Shown here: positions 37,050-49,000 of the stretch, in pieces
How positions within the stretch are numbered: the stretch's first letter is position 1
How the letters are laid out: each line of letters opens with the position of its first letter
Assembly: GCA_951813255.1 (NCBI GenBank)
Contig: OX638353.1
Coordinates: 1,550,001-1,614,000, forward strand
Direction of reading: 5' to 3'
DNA length: 64,000 bases
Source of the DNA: an uncultured Dehalococcoidia bacterium
GTDB taxonomy: Bacteria > Chloroflexota > Dehalococcoidia > Lucifugimonadales > JAAXIE01
The notes under the pieces: model-generated
What the model saw: only the letters and a program-made list of their open reading frames with translations
Databases searched by the model: none
Told to the model about the DNA's origin: nothing
Position numbers and translations under genes: made by a program

Positions 37050-38630
37050 TCAGTTTTTAATCAGGACGCCCTCATCATCAATTTCCGCTACCCTTCCAAA
37101 CGCAGCTTGAAGTTCTCCTTCTTCATCGTTCAGTTCCACCAGTACGCGTAGATCAGTGCCATCTCGGTTCATCACATAGATGACACCTTCCTCCCATAAG
37201 GCCCGGCGCGGCTCAGTAACCCGTATAGCGATTTTCATGCCATCGGGAGACCAGACCGCCGTCGGCCAAAGAGAAGTAAGAACCTCTGCGTTCCCTTCTA
37301 CCCCGACAGTGCATATCCCTTCATCGAGAGCCGACTCGTCAGGAAAGTGTTCGTATGTGTACAGACAGGGATATAGAATAAGCTCCCCGTCAGGTGACCA
37401 TGACGGCTTATGGGCCCCGTCGCGATCGAAGTAGGACGGATAGGGCGTAGTTGTCACGTTAGTGAACAGTGTCCGAAGATCGGTCCCGTCAGAAGCGATG
37501 GTATAGAGGGAGACGGGGTACCGGTATCGGCCGAAGTGGGGCTTCCGAGAGGCGTAGAAGGCTAGTCTGCTCCCATCGGGAGACCACACAGGCGGTCCCG
37601 CGGGGTGCAGCTCTGACATTTTCTCCAGCCCTTCACCATCTGCCCCGATTACGTAAAGCCTAAGCTCTTCCGAAAGATCTGGGTCCGCTAAGAAGGCAAT
37701 TCTGCTGCCGTCAGGAGACCAAGTCGGAAAACGAATTTCCAGCACTTCCTTATCTGAGCCATAGACTACGGTTTCACCAGTGCCATCGGCCCCCACCACG
37801 TACAGGAGCACTCCCGTGGGGTGACGCCACACGGATGGATCGTTGCCCTGTACGAATGCGATCAGCGAGCCATCGGGGGACCACTGGGCCCAATATTCAT
37901 CAGCAGAGTCGTAACTTTCGAACATCGAGCGTTCGGGGCCGTATTCGAAGGCCTGCGACTGACCGGAATCGAGGTCCAGTATCCTCAGTGTATACGCCCG
38001 TGTTCCAGATGGCTCATCATATAGGCATGTGGAGCGGACGAGTTGGCTTCCATCAGGAGACAGATGAAATGGAATTTTCCAACCTGCACCGTATTCAGGT
38101 TCTTCCATAAGCCTTCTTAGAGAAGAGCCATCGGCCGCAACCTCAAATATCTCCGGGTCAGGCCACCGCCCGCCATCGTAGCGCGCTCGCTGCTCTCTTC
38201 CCGATTTATCGTGTTCTATGGCGTAATCGAACAGGATCGCCGAGCTGTCGGGCTTCCACTGAAGCCAATTTAACCCCACGTCGTCTCCCAAATAATAACA
38301 GCGATATTCGATGGGTGTAACTATAACTTCGGCTGGGGGGACTGTGGTCCTCGCGGTTGGCTGTGGTACGCTGCTGGGTTTTGAGACTGATGCCTGTTCA
38401 ATTGGCCTCGTGCGTCCGGCCGTTTCAGGTAAGCTCGACTCCAGCTCTGGGCGTTGCGTCGTTTGGGCCCTGTTTGTCGGATCTGATGCTTTCCCTTCGC
38501 AGGAGCCTGACCCCACGAGGCACAGCATCGTGAATAGCAAGACAATGACGGCACGTCTCTTGGAGGGAGTTTTGTGGGCGACTGACAGATTCTTGGACAA
38601 TTTCTCAATCCGTCGACTGATATAACGCAT
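37050..38630 (-). CDS. TolB-like beta-propeller lipoprotein
   Basis: 526 aa. A basic N-terminus and hydrophobic segment (AVIVLLFTMLCLVGSGSC) end in a likely lipobox, so an exported lipoprotein. A Pro/Thr/Ser-rich linker runs to about residue 110. Six or more PD40/TolB-type blades follow, with WSPDGSLIAF, WSPDGSRIAF, WSPDGSRLAF, WSPDGELILY and WSPDGMKIAI. No Tol-Pal genes are nearby, so it is a general propeller, not TolB itself. The start is uncertain: no good ribosome site precedes the ATG at 38630, which overlaps the end of a decayed ATPase gene. Confidence 0.82.
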   Translation of the reverse strand: MRYISRRIEKLSKNLSVAHKTPSKRRAVIVLLFTMLCLVGSGSCEGKASDPTNRAQTTQRPELESSLPETAGRTRPIEQASVSKPSSVPQPTARTTVPPAEVIVTPIEYRCYYLGDDVGLNWLQWKPDSSAILFDYAIEHDKSGREQRARYDGGRWPDPEIFEVAADGSSLRRLMEEPEYGAGWKIPFHLSPDGSQLVRSTCLYDEPSGTRAYTLRILDLDSGQSQAFEYGPERSMFESYDSADEYWAQWSPDGSLIAFVQGNDPSVWRHPTGVLLYVVGADGTGETVVYGSDKEVLEIRFPTWSPDGSRIAFLADPDLSEELRLYVIGADGEGLEKMSELHPAGPPVWSPDGSRLAFYASRKPHFGRYRYPVSLYTIASDGTDLRTLFTNVTTTPYPSYFDRDGAHKPSWSPDGELILYPCLYTYEHFPDESALDEGICTVGVEGNAEVLTSLWPTAVWSPDGMKIAIRVTEPRRALWEEGVIYVMNRDGTDLRVLVELNDEEGELQAAFGRVAEIDDEGVLIKN

Positions 38631-39617
38631 AGACCGCCGTCACATCCAATGGCTCAGGTCCACAATTGGCTTCAATCGAGCGCTCCTGTTTGCTCATTAT
38701 TGAGTCGAACACCGCTGCAGCATCACCAAACCCCAGCGCATGGCCCAACTCTGGCTCCTCAATGGCAACCAGTGGAGGAGGGTCGGGGTCAAGCAGCACT
38801 GTCAGCAAGCTCAGGTAGCGCAGTGTGCCGTCGGAAAGCCTCTCCGCTGGAATTTGCCGGCCGCCCCTTCCTCAACCATAACGGTCACCTTGCCGTCAAT
38901 GAACGGCGTGGTTATTCCCACAATTCCATCGTAGAGCCTGTTCAGGTATTTCCCCAGAGCGACCTGCCTGTCGGACGAAAACCGCGAAATGACGCCGGGC
39001 AGGTTTCCACCGGTTTCCGGAAGCCACTTATCATCTTCATGGGGCCAAGAAGCAATCGGATTGTAAAGGTCACGTTTGTATCTGACGTCGTTGCCTTGCC
39101 CCACTACGGGTATTGAGCCCGAGCCTGCCGTATCAGTCGACCAAGACGGCTTTGATGGAGGTCCTTGCCCGTCGCGTATAGATGCCAGTGACCCGAACGC
39201 CCAATTGCTGTACAGGCGGATATCGCTATAGTGACCGTGCAGGACGGCTAGCTCGTTTTCCCCAGCCATTAGTACATATTCGTGTGCATACCCTCCAGTA
39301 GAGGGAAAGAGTTCTAGATGATACTCCCATTGCCATTCCGTTCCCGGCGGTTTGACATCGGCAACCACCCTCGCTTTAGCTGGAGCGTCGTCGCTCACGT
39401 GCGGGGGGCCATCCCATAGCAATTTCTCCCAATCCCTGCCGTCAAACAGCGCTCTGTCGCCTCCGGCTGCGGTTCGCAGCAGCCCAAGCACTTGTAGCAG
39501 GTTCGACTTGCCGGAGCCATTCGGCCCGATGAGTAGATTGAGCGGTTCCAAAGGCAGATCAATGCCGTCCGGCCCAAATGACAGGAGCCCTTGAACCCTC
39601 AATCGTTCAATCAGCAT
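38605..39617 (-). pseudogene. Frameshifted and truncated AAA (RecF/OLD-like) ATPase
   Basis: The first part (39617 to about 38860) begins MLIERLRVQGLLSFGPDGI with Walker A GPNGSGKS (31-38), as in AAA_21-type predicted ATPases. Near 38855 the frame shifts; the correct continuation PAERLSDGTLRYLSLLTVLL (signature) and LVAIEEPELG (Walker B) is read in another frame from about 38855 to 38750. The expected lid after EEPELG (normally HPDxx...) is replaced by unrelated sequence, so the C-terminus is also damaged. Family members act in DNA metabolism or phage defence. Not functional as sequenced, unless the shift is a sequencing error. Confidence 0.75.
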
Positions 39618-40009
39618 GATGACACCGTCCGTAACACATCCCGTCGTCTCAGATTGCCTCTGTATCCCATTCTATCAAAGACCTCGTTGCCCCAATCCAG
39701 GCTATACTCGGGAATCTCACGCCTGACCACCCGGCGTGCCGACGGGTACGGGGCGGCCCTGATGGAACTATGCTAGCCCGACGAATGTCCGCTGGCGATA
39801 TAGTGCGGGCCTAAGCGGATGACCCTCTGCGGGCCACTAGCCAGACCCACCACGAGGTTCAGTGAAGGGGACCCCCTGCTTCAGGCTGCATCAAGATTCC
39901 TCTTAGCGGTCCCACGCGGAAGAGACGGAATCTTCGCGTTGCGAGGCGGTAGATTCAGCCGGGGCCCCTGCCACAAGCCTGAGACCTGCCTGCAGTCGCC
40001 TCCTCGTCG
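39618..40009. other. Intergenic, no recognisable gene
   Basis: About 390 bp between the decayed ATPase and the stop of the giant gene. No gene, RNA or clear terminator is seen. Confidence 0.4.
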
Positions 40010-43000
40010 CTAGGGGTCAGCGGTAGCATAGTTGGAGCGGCGTCCCACACCAGCCGCGTTGATGGCCTTCACTCGGTAGGTGTGGCGAGTGCCCTCGGTA
40101 ACGTCGGTGTCGGTTAAGGTAGTCGCAGTGTTCCCGGTGTCGGCAACATACACGAGGAGGGTATCTTCGCCCAGATGAGGTCGACGCCGCATTATTCGAT
40201 ACCCAGTGACGCTGTCGTCGTTGGGTGCATCCCATGTGAGAGTGATTGTGCCGTCTTCGTTTACCGTTGCGACAAGGTTACTGGGGGCAGGTGGCTTTTG
40301 TAGAGGTTCCGGCTCAGGGTCCATAGGCCGGGCCTGTACGACTGCGGTATCCGCACTGGTCAAAGTTTCCTCATATCCTCCGTCGTCGGTGAAGGACACT
40401 TGGACTCTGATTCGCTTGTCGACATCGGAGTCGGTAAGGGTGTAGCTGGAAGACGTGGCTCCTGATAAGTTGGAACCATCTCGCTGCCACTGGTAGGTGA
40501 AGGAAGCGTTGTCCAAGCCATCGTCGTCGGCAATCCCCGATGTGTCAGCCCACAGGGTCTCGCCTGCCTGCACGGTGCCACTGATGGAAGGAGCGCCTGT
40601 GGCCGGGGAGTTGCTTGGGGGCTCAGGCGGAGTGGCCTCTGCCTTGTTGGATCTCTCGCTACTCCCGACGTCGTTGATGGCCTTCACTCGATAGATGTAC
40701 CTGATACCGGGGGTAGTGTCGGCATCGGTGTAGCTCGTGTCGGTATTGCCTGTGTCTTGGACGTGGACCAGTAAAGATCTCTCTCCCTCACTGGGCCTCC
40801 GCCGGAGAATCTGATATCCGGTGACGGAATCATCGTCGGGGTCGTCCCAAGTCAGGACTACAGAGCCGTCATCGTTGGCCCTGGCGATGAGGTTTTCTGG
40901 GGCTGATGGTGGAGTCTTTTCTTCGTCTCCGGTTTCCTCTTCCACGCTCTCGGATTTACCATCCTTTGAGGTGTCATCAGCCCCCTCATCCAGATTCTCG
41001 CCTTTAGGATCCAAGGAACGCGGACCTCTTGCCCCATCGTCGCCGGTGATGGTGTGTTCCAGCCTGGTCGTCAGCTTCCGGTCGCCGCTGGCACAGGGCC
41101 CTCCACGCACGTTCTGGTCAATGCAGGGGCGTCCTGCCGGCAGGGTGACGGTGATATCGTGGTCATCCTCTGGTACCAGGACTATCTGCCACAGGGTGGT
41201 GTCCCTCTCCACCCACCAGGCGCTGGTGACCCTGCCTCCCTCAACCTCCAGAAGGTAGCCGTGGGGCGGTCCCGAGTCGATCCTGACCGGTTCGCTGAAC
41301 CGGATTTTGAACCGGAGTTCGTCGCCCGCGCCGTCGTGGTTGGAGGGGATGCCCACGAACTCGGAGGTCAGGTCCTCGACTCCCGCCGGATCGGTCAGGT
41401 TTTCGACCACCAGCTGGCCAGTGCGCGAGTCGATGGTGTAGGCGTACCGCCCGGTGGTGTCCCTGATGGCCTCCTCGTCCGGCACGGGCGGGACGATGTA
41501 CCGGACAGTCACCCTGTCTGCGGCATTCACCCCGGATTCCAGGGTGAGGTTGACGTTCCTCCCGGAGATGTCGACTGAGCCTATGGGTCTCAGTCCGCTG
41601 TTGGCCAGAACGATGAACCTTCCCTTGTCCGGGACAGAGGTGGTGTCCAGTGCGTGGTTGTAGGTGAGGGTGACGACGTCGCCGTTCACGGTCTTGCGGA
41701 CGGCCTTCAGTCCGTTCTTCTGGGGCATGCCGAAATGCTCGTTGGAGGGAGGGCTTTCCCCGTGGGCGTTCACGGCTATGACCCTCAGGTCGTATATGGA
41801 CTCGTTGGTCAGCCCGCTGATCAGGTGCCCGGGGAAAGAATGTATGGAACTTGGTGGGTTGACCGCCACCTCGGATACGGCGTTCTGGTCGCTCCAGCTT
41901 TCCGAGCGGAGTTTCCACTGCAGCAGGTAGTGAGTCACGGGAGAGTTCCCGTCGTCCAGTGGCTCATGCCATAAGGCCGCCAGCCCGTGATCGGTGTTGA
42001 TGACCTCCAGGTGCCTGGGTGCCGAGGGCATGGTCGGGGCCTGTGCTGGCCGCTCGCTTAGCGGGCTGTCCTCGATCATCAGCCGGTAGGTCTTGCCCTC
42101 CCTCCAGCCGGCGTACAGGTCGAAGAACGCCTCGTCCAGCCAGACGAAGGTCATGCCGTTCATCCCGTCGGTCTCACTCAGCGGGAAGGGCTCATCCCCG
42201 ACCCAGAGGATCCAGTCCTGGTAGTGTTCCTTCTTGGGCCTGCCGGAGAACCGCTGGGTACTGTCCCAGCGCCCCAGGGTGATGGAGAACACGGAGCGTT
42301 CGGGCACGCTGGCGGATGCTCTTGGCAGGACATCCGGGTGGACTCCCGGATATGTGCTGACATGCCATATGAAGTATTCATCATCCCCGAAGTCGAACCG
42401 GTCATCGGAAATGGATGACCACTCTGGGCCCGGGTCCTGATTGGGGTGATAGAACAGGTCCATCCGGCCCCAGTCGTCGTCGGACTTGTCGGCGAACTCG
42501 ACGTCGGCGCACCACACGGCGTCCTCGCAGGACGGCGGCGTAAGTTCTTCGGTGTTCATGAGCTCCACGGTCGCGGCGCCTGGCGTTCCGGCGGCTACTC
42601 CAGCGGGAAGGGTGCCGAAGGTCAGCTCCACGGTCTCCCCGTCGTCCTCCACATCGTCGTCGTAGGCCATGACCGTGAACGACTTCTCGGTGTTCCCCGC
42701 GTCGAAGGTCAGGCTGGCTGGCACCCCGGTCCAGTCGTCCGCGGTCGCCCCGTTCATTCCGGTCGCCATGATTGGTATGACCGTTTCGGCCGGGGCAGCT
42801 TGGTCGAGTTCGACAGTCACCAAGGCGCCGGCTCCGCCCTCGTAGGCCTCGTAGGTGGAGGCGTCGAAGGACACATGCACCGAGTCGAGGATGGTGACGA
42901 TGGCTTGGGTGTTATCGCCGCCGCGCAGGCCGGTCAGCAGTGGGCCGAACCCGATGGTCAGGGTCTCGTCGCTCTCGTCCTGCTGGTCCTGGACGGCGGT

Positions 43001-46000
43001 GAGCATGAAGGTCTTCTCCGTCTCTCCGGAGACGAAATCTACGGTGGCCGGGAGGCCCGAGTAGTCGCTGGAGCTCAGGCCAGTGCCATCGGTGGGGGTG
43101 AGCGGCATGCTGAAATCCGTTTCCGGGTCGGCCGACAGGGTCACCTTGATCACGGTGGTACTTCCCTCCCGGACTTGGTAGGAACCCTGCTCGAAGCCGA
43201 TGGCCACGCCGTCGTCCCCGCCCCCGGAGATCTCCTTGTTGGAAAACTGCCGTCCGCTGTCGTCGTCGCCTATGGAGATCACGGTCTCCTTGGTGGTTCC
43301 TTCGGAAACCCTGGTCGGCAGCGTACCGAAGGTGAGTTTCACCTTCTCGTTGTCGTCGTCCACGTTGTCGTGGGTGGCCGAGAACGTGAAGGTCTTCTCG
43401 GTGTCGCCGGACTCAAAGGTCACGCTGGTGGGGACTCCGGAGTAGTCGGCGCTGGACGCACCGTCCTGGTCCATCTTGGAGATGGGAATCGTCACGGTCC
43501 TCTCCGGGTCTGCGGAGAGTTTCACCTTCACCGTAACCTCATTCTCGGTCACGTCGGTGGTGCTGGCGTCGTCGCTCTCTGCCACGCTGTACGTTGCGCT
43601 GCCGAAGCTTACCGTCACGGATGGATCGTCGTCGTCCATAATGGACACGACGGCTGCCTTGGTCGAGCCTTCCTGGACCCCGGTGGGGAGAGTGCCGAAG
43701 GTCAGCTTGACTCTCTCATCGTCGTCGTCCACGGTATCGGCCGTGGCGCTGAGGGTGAAGGACTTCTCGGTGTCGCCCGAGTTGAACACCATGCTGGCCG
43801 GAACGCCGCTGTAATCGGCGTTTGTGGCGCCGCCTTGGTTGTTCTTGGTGATCGGTATCGTCACGGTGCGTTCGGGGTCGGCGCTCAGCGTCACCTTCAC
43901 CGTGGCCTCGTTTTCAGTGGCGTCGGTGGTGTCCGGGTCATCGCTCTCGGCCACGCTGTAGGTCGCGCTGCCGAAGCTGACGGTGACCTGGGGCACATCG
44001 TCGTCGGTGATCGACACCGTGGCCTGGGATGGAGCGGCGGAGCTGACCCTGGCCGGCAGGTTGCCCAATCCCAGCAGGATATACTCTCCGTCATCGTTGT
44101 CGGTATCGTCCGTTGCGGCGAAGCTGAAGGATTTCTCCGTATCCCCGGCCTGGAAGGTCACGGTGCCGGGTACGCCGGAGTAGTCAGCTCCTGAGACGCC
44201 GTCAAAGTGGGTGATGGTGATGGGAACTGCCACGGTCCTCTCCGGGTCCTTGTTGAGTTTCACCTTGACGGCCACCGTGCTTCCTTCGTCGACCGTGTAG
44301 CCCGTTGTCCCGAAGCTGACGGTTACCCTCGGGACGTCGTCGTCGCCTATGGATACGACTGCCTCTTTGGTGGTTCCTTCGGAAACCCTGGTCGGCAGCG
44401 TACCGAAGGTGAGTTTCACCTTCTCGTCGTCGTCGTCCACGGTGTCATGGGTGGCTGAGAAGGTGAAGGACTTCTCCGTGTCTCCGGAGTTGAACGCCAC
44501 GCTGGCAGGGACGCCGGAGTAGTCGGCGCCCGTGGCGCCTCCCTGATGCGTCTTGGTGATGGGAACGGTGACGGTTCTCTCTGGGTCCGCACTGAGTTTC
44601 ACCTTCACCACTACCTGATTCTCCGAGACGTCGGTGGTGTCGGCGTCGTCGCTCTCGTCCACGGAGTAGGTGGCGCTCTCAAAGCTGACGGTCACTTGGG
44701 GCACGTCATCGTCGGTAATGGAGACCACCGTTTCCTTGGTGGTGCCCTCCGTGACCCTGGTCGGCATCGCTCCGAAGGTCAGTTTCACCGACTCCCCGTC
44801 GTCGTCCACGTTGTCCGATGCCGCCAAGAATGAGAAGGTCTTCTCCGTGTCGCCGGAATTGAATGTGACATTGTTGGGGACCCCGGAATAGTCCGAGCCG
44901 GTGGCTCCGCCCTGGTTGTCCTTGCTCAGAGGTATCGCCACGGTCCGCTCCGGGTCCCCGCTCAGTTTCACCTTGATGGTCACCGAACTTCCCTCGGCCA
45001 CGGTGTAGCTGCTCTGCTCGAAGCTGACCTTGACCTGGGGGACCTCGTCGTCGGTTATGGCCACGGCGACGCTGCTGGCGGAGATGCCCTCGTAGTCCGC
45101 GTCGTCGTCGGAGGCCACCGTGTGGGTGATGGTGGCGGACTCGTCGTCGGAGCCGTCGTCATGGGCCACCGTGACCTTCACGCTCTGGGCCGTGTCCCAG
45201 TTGGAATCGGTGAAGGTGAGGGTGTCCTTGCTCAGCGTCAGGTCCGTGTCGGTGATGCCCCCGGGGGTGACGGCCACGTCCCCTGCCGGCTCCGAGTCCA
45301 GCACCACCGTGTAGGTCTTGTTCCCCCCCTCGGTTATATCCAGGCTGGTCGGGGTCACGGTCACCCCGGCGGTGTCGTCGTCGGTGATGCTGATGGTGCC
45401 GACCTCGGCCCCGGCAGGCACGGTGGCGTTCACCGGGTCGCTGAGAGTGACCTTGAGGGTCTCCGTGTCCTCGTCGATGTCGTCGTCTGTGACTGCGACG
45501 CTCACAGTCTCGGTGAGGTCCCCGGGGCTGAAGGTGACGGTCCCGCTGGCCGCCGTGTAGTCCGCGCCGGCAGTGGCGGTGCCGTCGCTGGTGGCGTAGT
45601 CCACGGTTACGGTCTGCAGACTGGCGGCGCTGAGCCGGACGGTCACCCCGATGGTCCCCGCGTCCTCCAGGTCGGTGGCGCTCCCGATGGACAGGGTTGG
45701 CTGGCTGCCCTGGGCTGATCGCCAGGGCAGGGTCAGGCTGACCTCGGCGGAGGTGGTCCCGCCCAGGGTGGCGGAGGCAGTGTTCTTGACCTCACCCTCG
45801 TCCACGTCGTCCTGGGTCACCGTGTAGTCGGCGGTGCAGGTGAGGGCCGCGCCCGGCGCCAAGCCTACGTCCGGCACCGTGGGGCAGGTGATGTCGTCAG
45901 CGTCCACCTTGTCGTCGGTCACCGAGAGCGTGCCCTTCAGGGTGACCGTTCCCGAGTTGGTGGCCTTGTAGGAGTAGGAGAGCTCGTCATCCTTCGCGCC

Positions 46001-49000
46001 GAAGCCGGACTCGGTGCTGGTCTTTTCCAGGGTGAGTTTCCTGATCTGGTTCACGTCCGTGGTCCGGGTGTACCCCTTGGGCGAGGCGCCGTCCGCCGAG
46101 GCGGTGGCTGTGTTCTTTACCTCTCCCGCGTCCACGTCGGCTTGGGTGATGGTGTAGACCCCGGTCAGCTTGCACTCAGCCCCGATGGCCAGGGTGGCGC
46201 AGTCGGTGCCCGACGTATCGGTGAGCAGGTCCTTGACGTTCACGTTCTCCAGGGGCACGTTGCCGGAGTTGGTGGCGACCGCGGTGTAGGCCAGGGTGTC
46301 GCCCAGGTCCACCTCTCCGGAGCTGTCCACGTCGGTGTGGACCGGCGCTGCCATGGTCAGGGTGGTGGTCTTGGTCACGGTCTCGTTGTCCAGCACGGTC
46401 ACGTCCAGGCTGGGTGTGGCCAGGTCGTCGTAGAGGGCGTCATCATCGGAGGCCACCGTGTGGGTGATGACCTCCGAGTCGTCCAGGGCGTCGGCGTCCT
46501 CCCCGGCGGACACGGTTACGGTCTGGGCGCTGCCCCAGTCGTCCTTGGTGAAAGTCAGCGACGTCTCATCCAGGGTCAGGTCGGTCCCGGAAAAGCCGCC
46601 GATGGTTACGCTCACGTCGCCGGTGGGCTGGGAGTCCAGCTTCACGGTGTAGGTGCTACTCCCCCCCTCCGGGACCTCCAGTTCCGTCTCGGAGATGTTC
46701 ACCCCTGCGGTGTCGTCGTCGTTGATGGAGATCACCGCCTGGGAGGGGCTCGTTGTTCCGACCCTGTGGGGCAGGGTGCCGAAGGTCAGCATCACCCTTT
46801 CGCCGTTGTCGTCGATGGAGTCGCCGGTGGCCGTGAGCGTGATGGTTGTCTCCGTGTCGCCGGAGTTGAACGTCGCCTTTCCGGGGGCCAGGGAGAAATC
46901 GTCGTCGCTGACCCCGCTCAGCTTGGTGACCGTTATGGGCACCTCCACCGTCCGTTCCGGGTCGGCGCTGAGCTTGACCTTGATGGTCAGCTCGTTCTCC
47001 GCCGTGTCCGTGGTGTCGGGATCGTCGCTCTCGGCCACGCTGTAGGTGTGGTTTCCGAAACTGACGGTCACGCTCGGCACGTCGTCGTCGGTGATGGACA
47101 CGGTTGTATTTCTGGGAGTGGCACTGGACACCCGGGTGGGCAGGGCGCCAAAGGTCAGCTTTACCGACTCGCCGTCGTCGTCCACCGTGTCGTGGGTGGC
47201 GCTGAACGTGAACTCAACGCTGGTGTCCCCGGACTCGAAGGTCACGCTCGTCGGCACTCCCGAGTAGTCGGCGGCTGTGGCCCCGCCCTGCAGGGTGGTG
47301 GTCAGCGGTATCACCACCTGCCGCTCCGGGTCTGCGGAGAGGACGACCTTGACGGTCACCTCGTTCTCGGTCGCGTCGACGGTGTCTGGGTCGTCGCTTT
47401 CGGCGACGGTGTAGGTGGCGCTCTCAAAGCTGACGGTCACGGCCGGGTCGTCGTTGTCGACGATGGAGACGGTGGCCGGGGAGTTGCTGCCAGCGTTTAC
47501 CTGGGCTGGCAGGGGCGCGAAGGTCAGCCTGACCCCCTCGCCGTCATCGTCCTGGGCATCGTCGTAGGCGGCGAAGGTGATGGTCTTCTCCGTATCGTCC
47601 TTCCCGAAGTTCAGGGTGGCTGGCGCGCCGGTAAAGTCCGGGACGCCTGCCCCGTCCAGGAGGGTGGCCGCGACCGTGATGGTTACCGCCCTCTCCGGCT
47701 TGGCCGAGAGAATGACCTTGATGTTCTCGGAGTCGCCTTCTGTGACCGAGTAGGCGGTCTTCTCGAAACTGACGGTGACCGTGGGCACGTCGTCATCGTT
47801 GATGGCAATCACCGTCTCCTTGACCGTGCCCTCTGATATTCCGGTGGGCAGTGTGCCCAGGACTACCTTCACGCTCTCGTCGTCGTCGTCCACCGTATCC
47901 TGGGTGGCCGTGAAGGTGAACGTCTTGGATGTGTCCTCGGCCCCGAAGGACAGGCTCGTCGGCACTCCCGAGTAGTCTCCCGACGATGCTCCGCCCTGGT
48001 TGGTCTTGGTTAGCGGGATGGTCACCGACCTTTCCGGCTTGATGCTGAGGGTGACCTTCACCTCCACGGTGCCGCCCTCGTCGGCCGAGTAGGTGGCGCT
48101 GCCGAACTCCGCCGTGACCGTTGCGGGTACGTCATCGTCGCCGATGGAGACGATGGTCTCGCTGTTGGTGCCCGGGTTCACGCCGGCGGGCATGGTGCCG
48201 AAGTTGAGTTTCACCTCCTCCCCGTCGTCGTCGGCAGTGTCGTCGGTGGCCGAGAAGGTGAACGATTTCTCGGTGTCCCCCGAGCCGAAGTTGAGGGATG
48301 TCGGCACTCCCGAGTAGTCGCTGTTGCTGGCGCCTCCCTGGTTGGTCTTGGTCAGGGGTATGACCACCTGTCTCTCCGGGTCGGCGGAGAGGATGACCTT
48401 GATGGAGACGGTTGAGCCCTCGTCGACGTCGTAGCTGGTCTCCTCGAACTGGACGGTGACGGTGGGGTCGTCTCCGTCGGTGATGTTCAGGATGCTCTGC
48501 GCGGTGGTGCCGGCCGCAACCTGGCTCGGGAGGGTGCCGAAGGTCAGCTTGACCGATTCACCGTCGTCGTCCACGGAGTCGTCCACCGCGGAGAAGGTGA
48601 ACTTCTTCTCGGTGTCGGTGGCGGAGAATGCGACGCTGGTGGGTATCCCCGAGTAGTCCGAGTTTGTGGCTCCGCCCTGGTGGGTCTTGGTGATGGGTAT
48701 GGTCACCGCCCTTTCCGGGGCCTTGTCCAGGGTCACGGAGACTTCCACGGAGCTGCCCTCCTGGGCGGAGTAGGACCCGGCCCCGAAACTCACCTTGACG
48801 TCCGGCAGGTCGTCGTCGGTTATGGAGATGACGGTCTCCTTGGTCGTGCCCTCGGCAACCCCGGGAGGCAACGTGCCGAAGGTGAGTTTCACCTTCTCCC
48901 CGTCGTCGTCCACGGTGTCGTGGGTTGCAGCGAAGGTGATCTCCTTTTCGGTGTCCCCGGAGGCGAACTGGACGCTGGCCGGCACCGAGTAGTCGGCTGT

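Noticed and set aside
42446..44194. Long plus-strand open frame of 582 codons inside the giant gene
   Set aside because: Antisense shadow of the biased codon use of the Calx-beta repeats. It is Gly/Val/His-rich and low-complexity, with no domain, and the same happens at 46142-47836, 51320-52426, 57368-59389 and 60911-62692.
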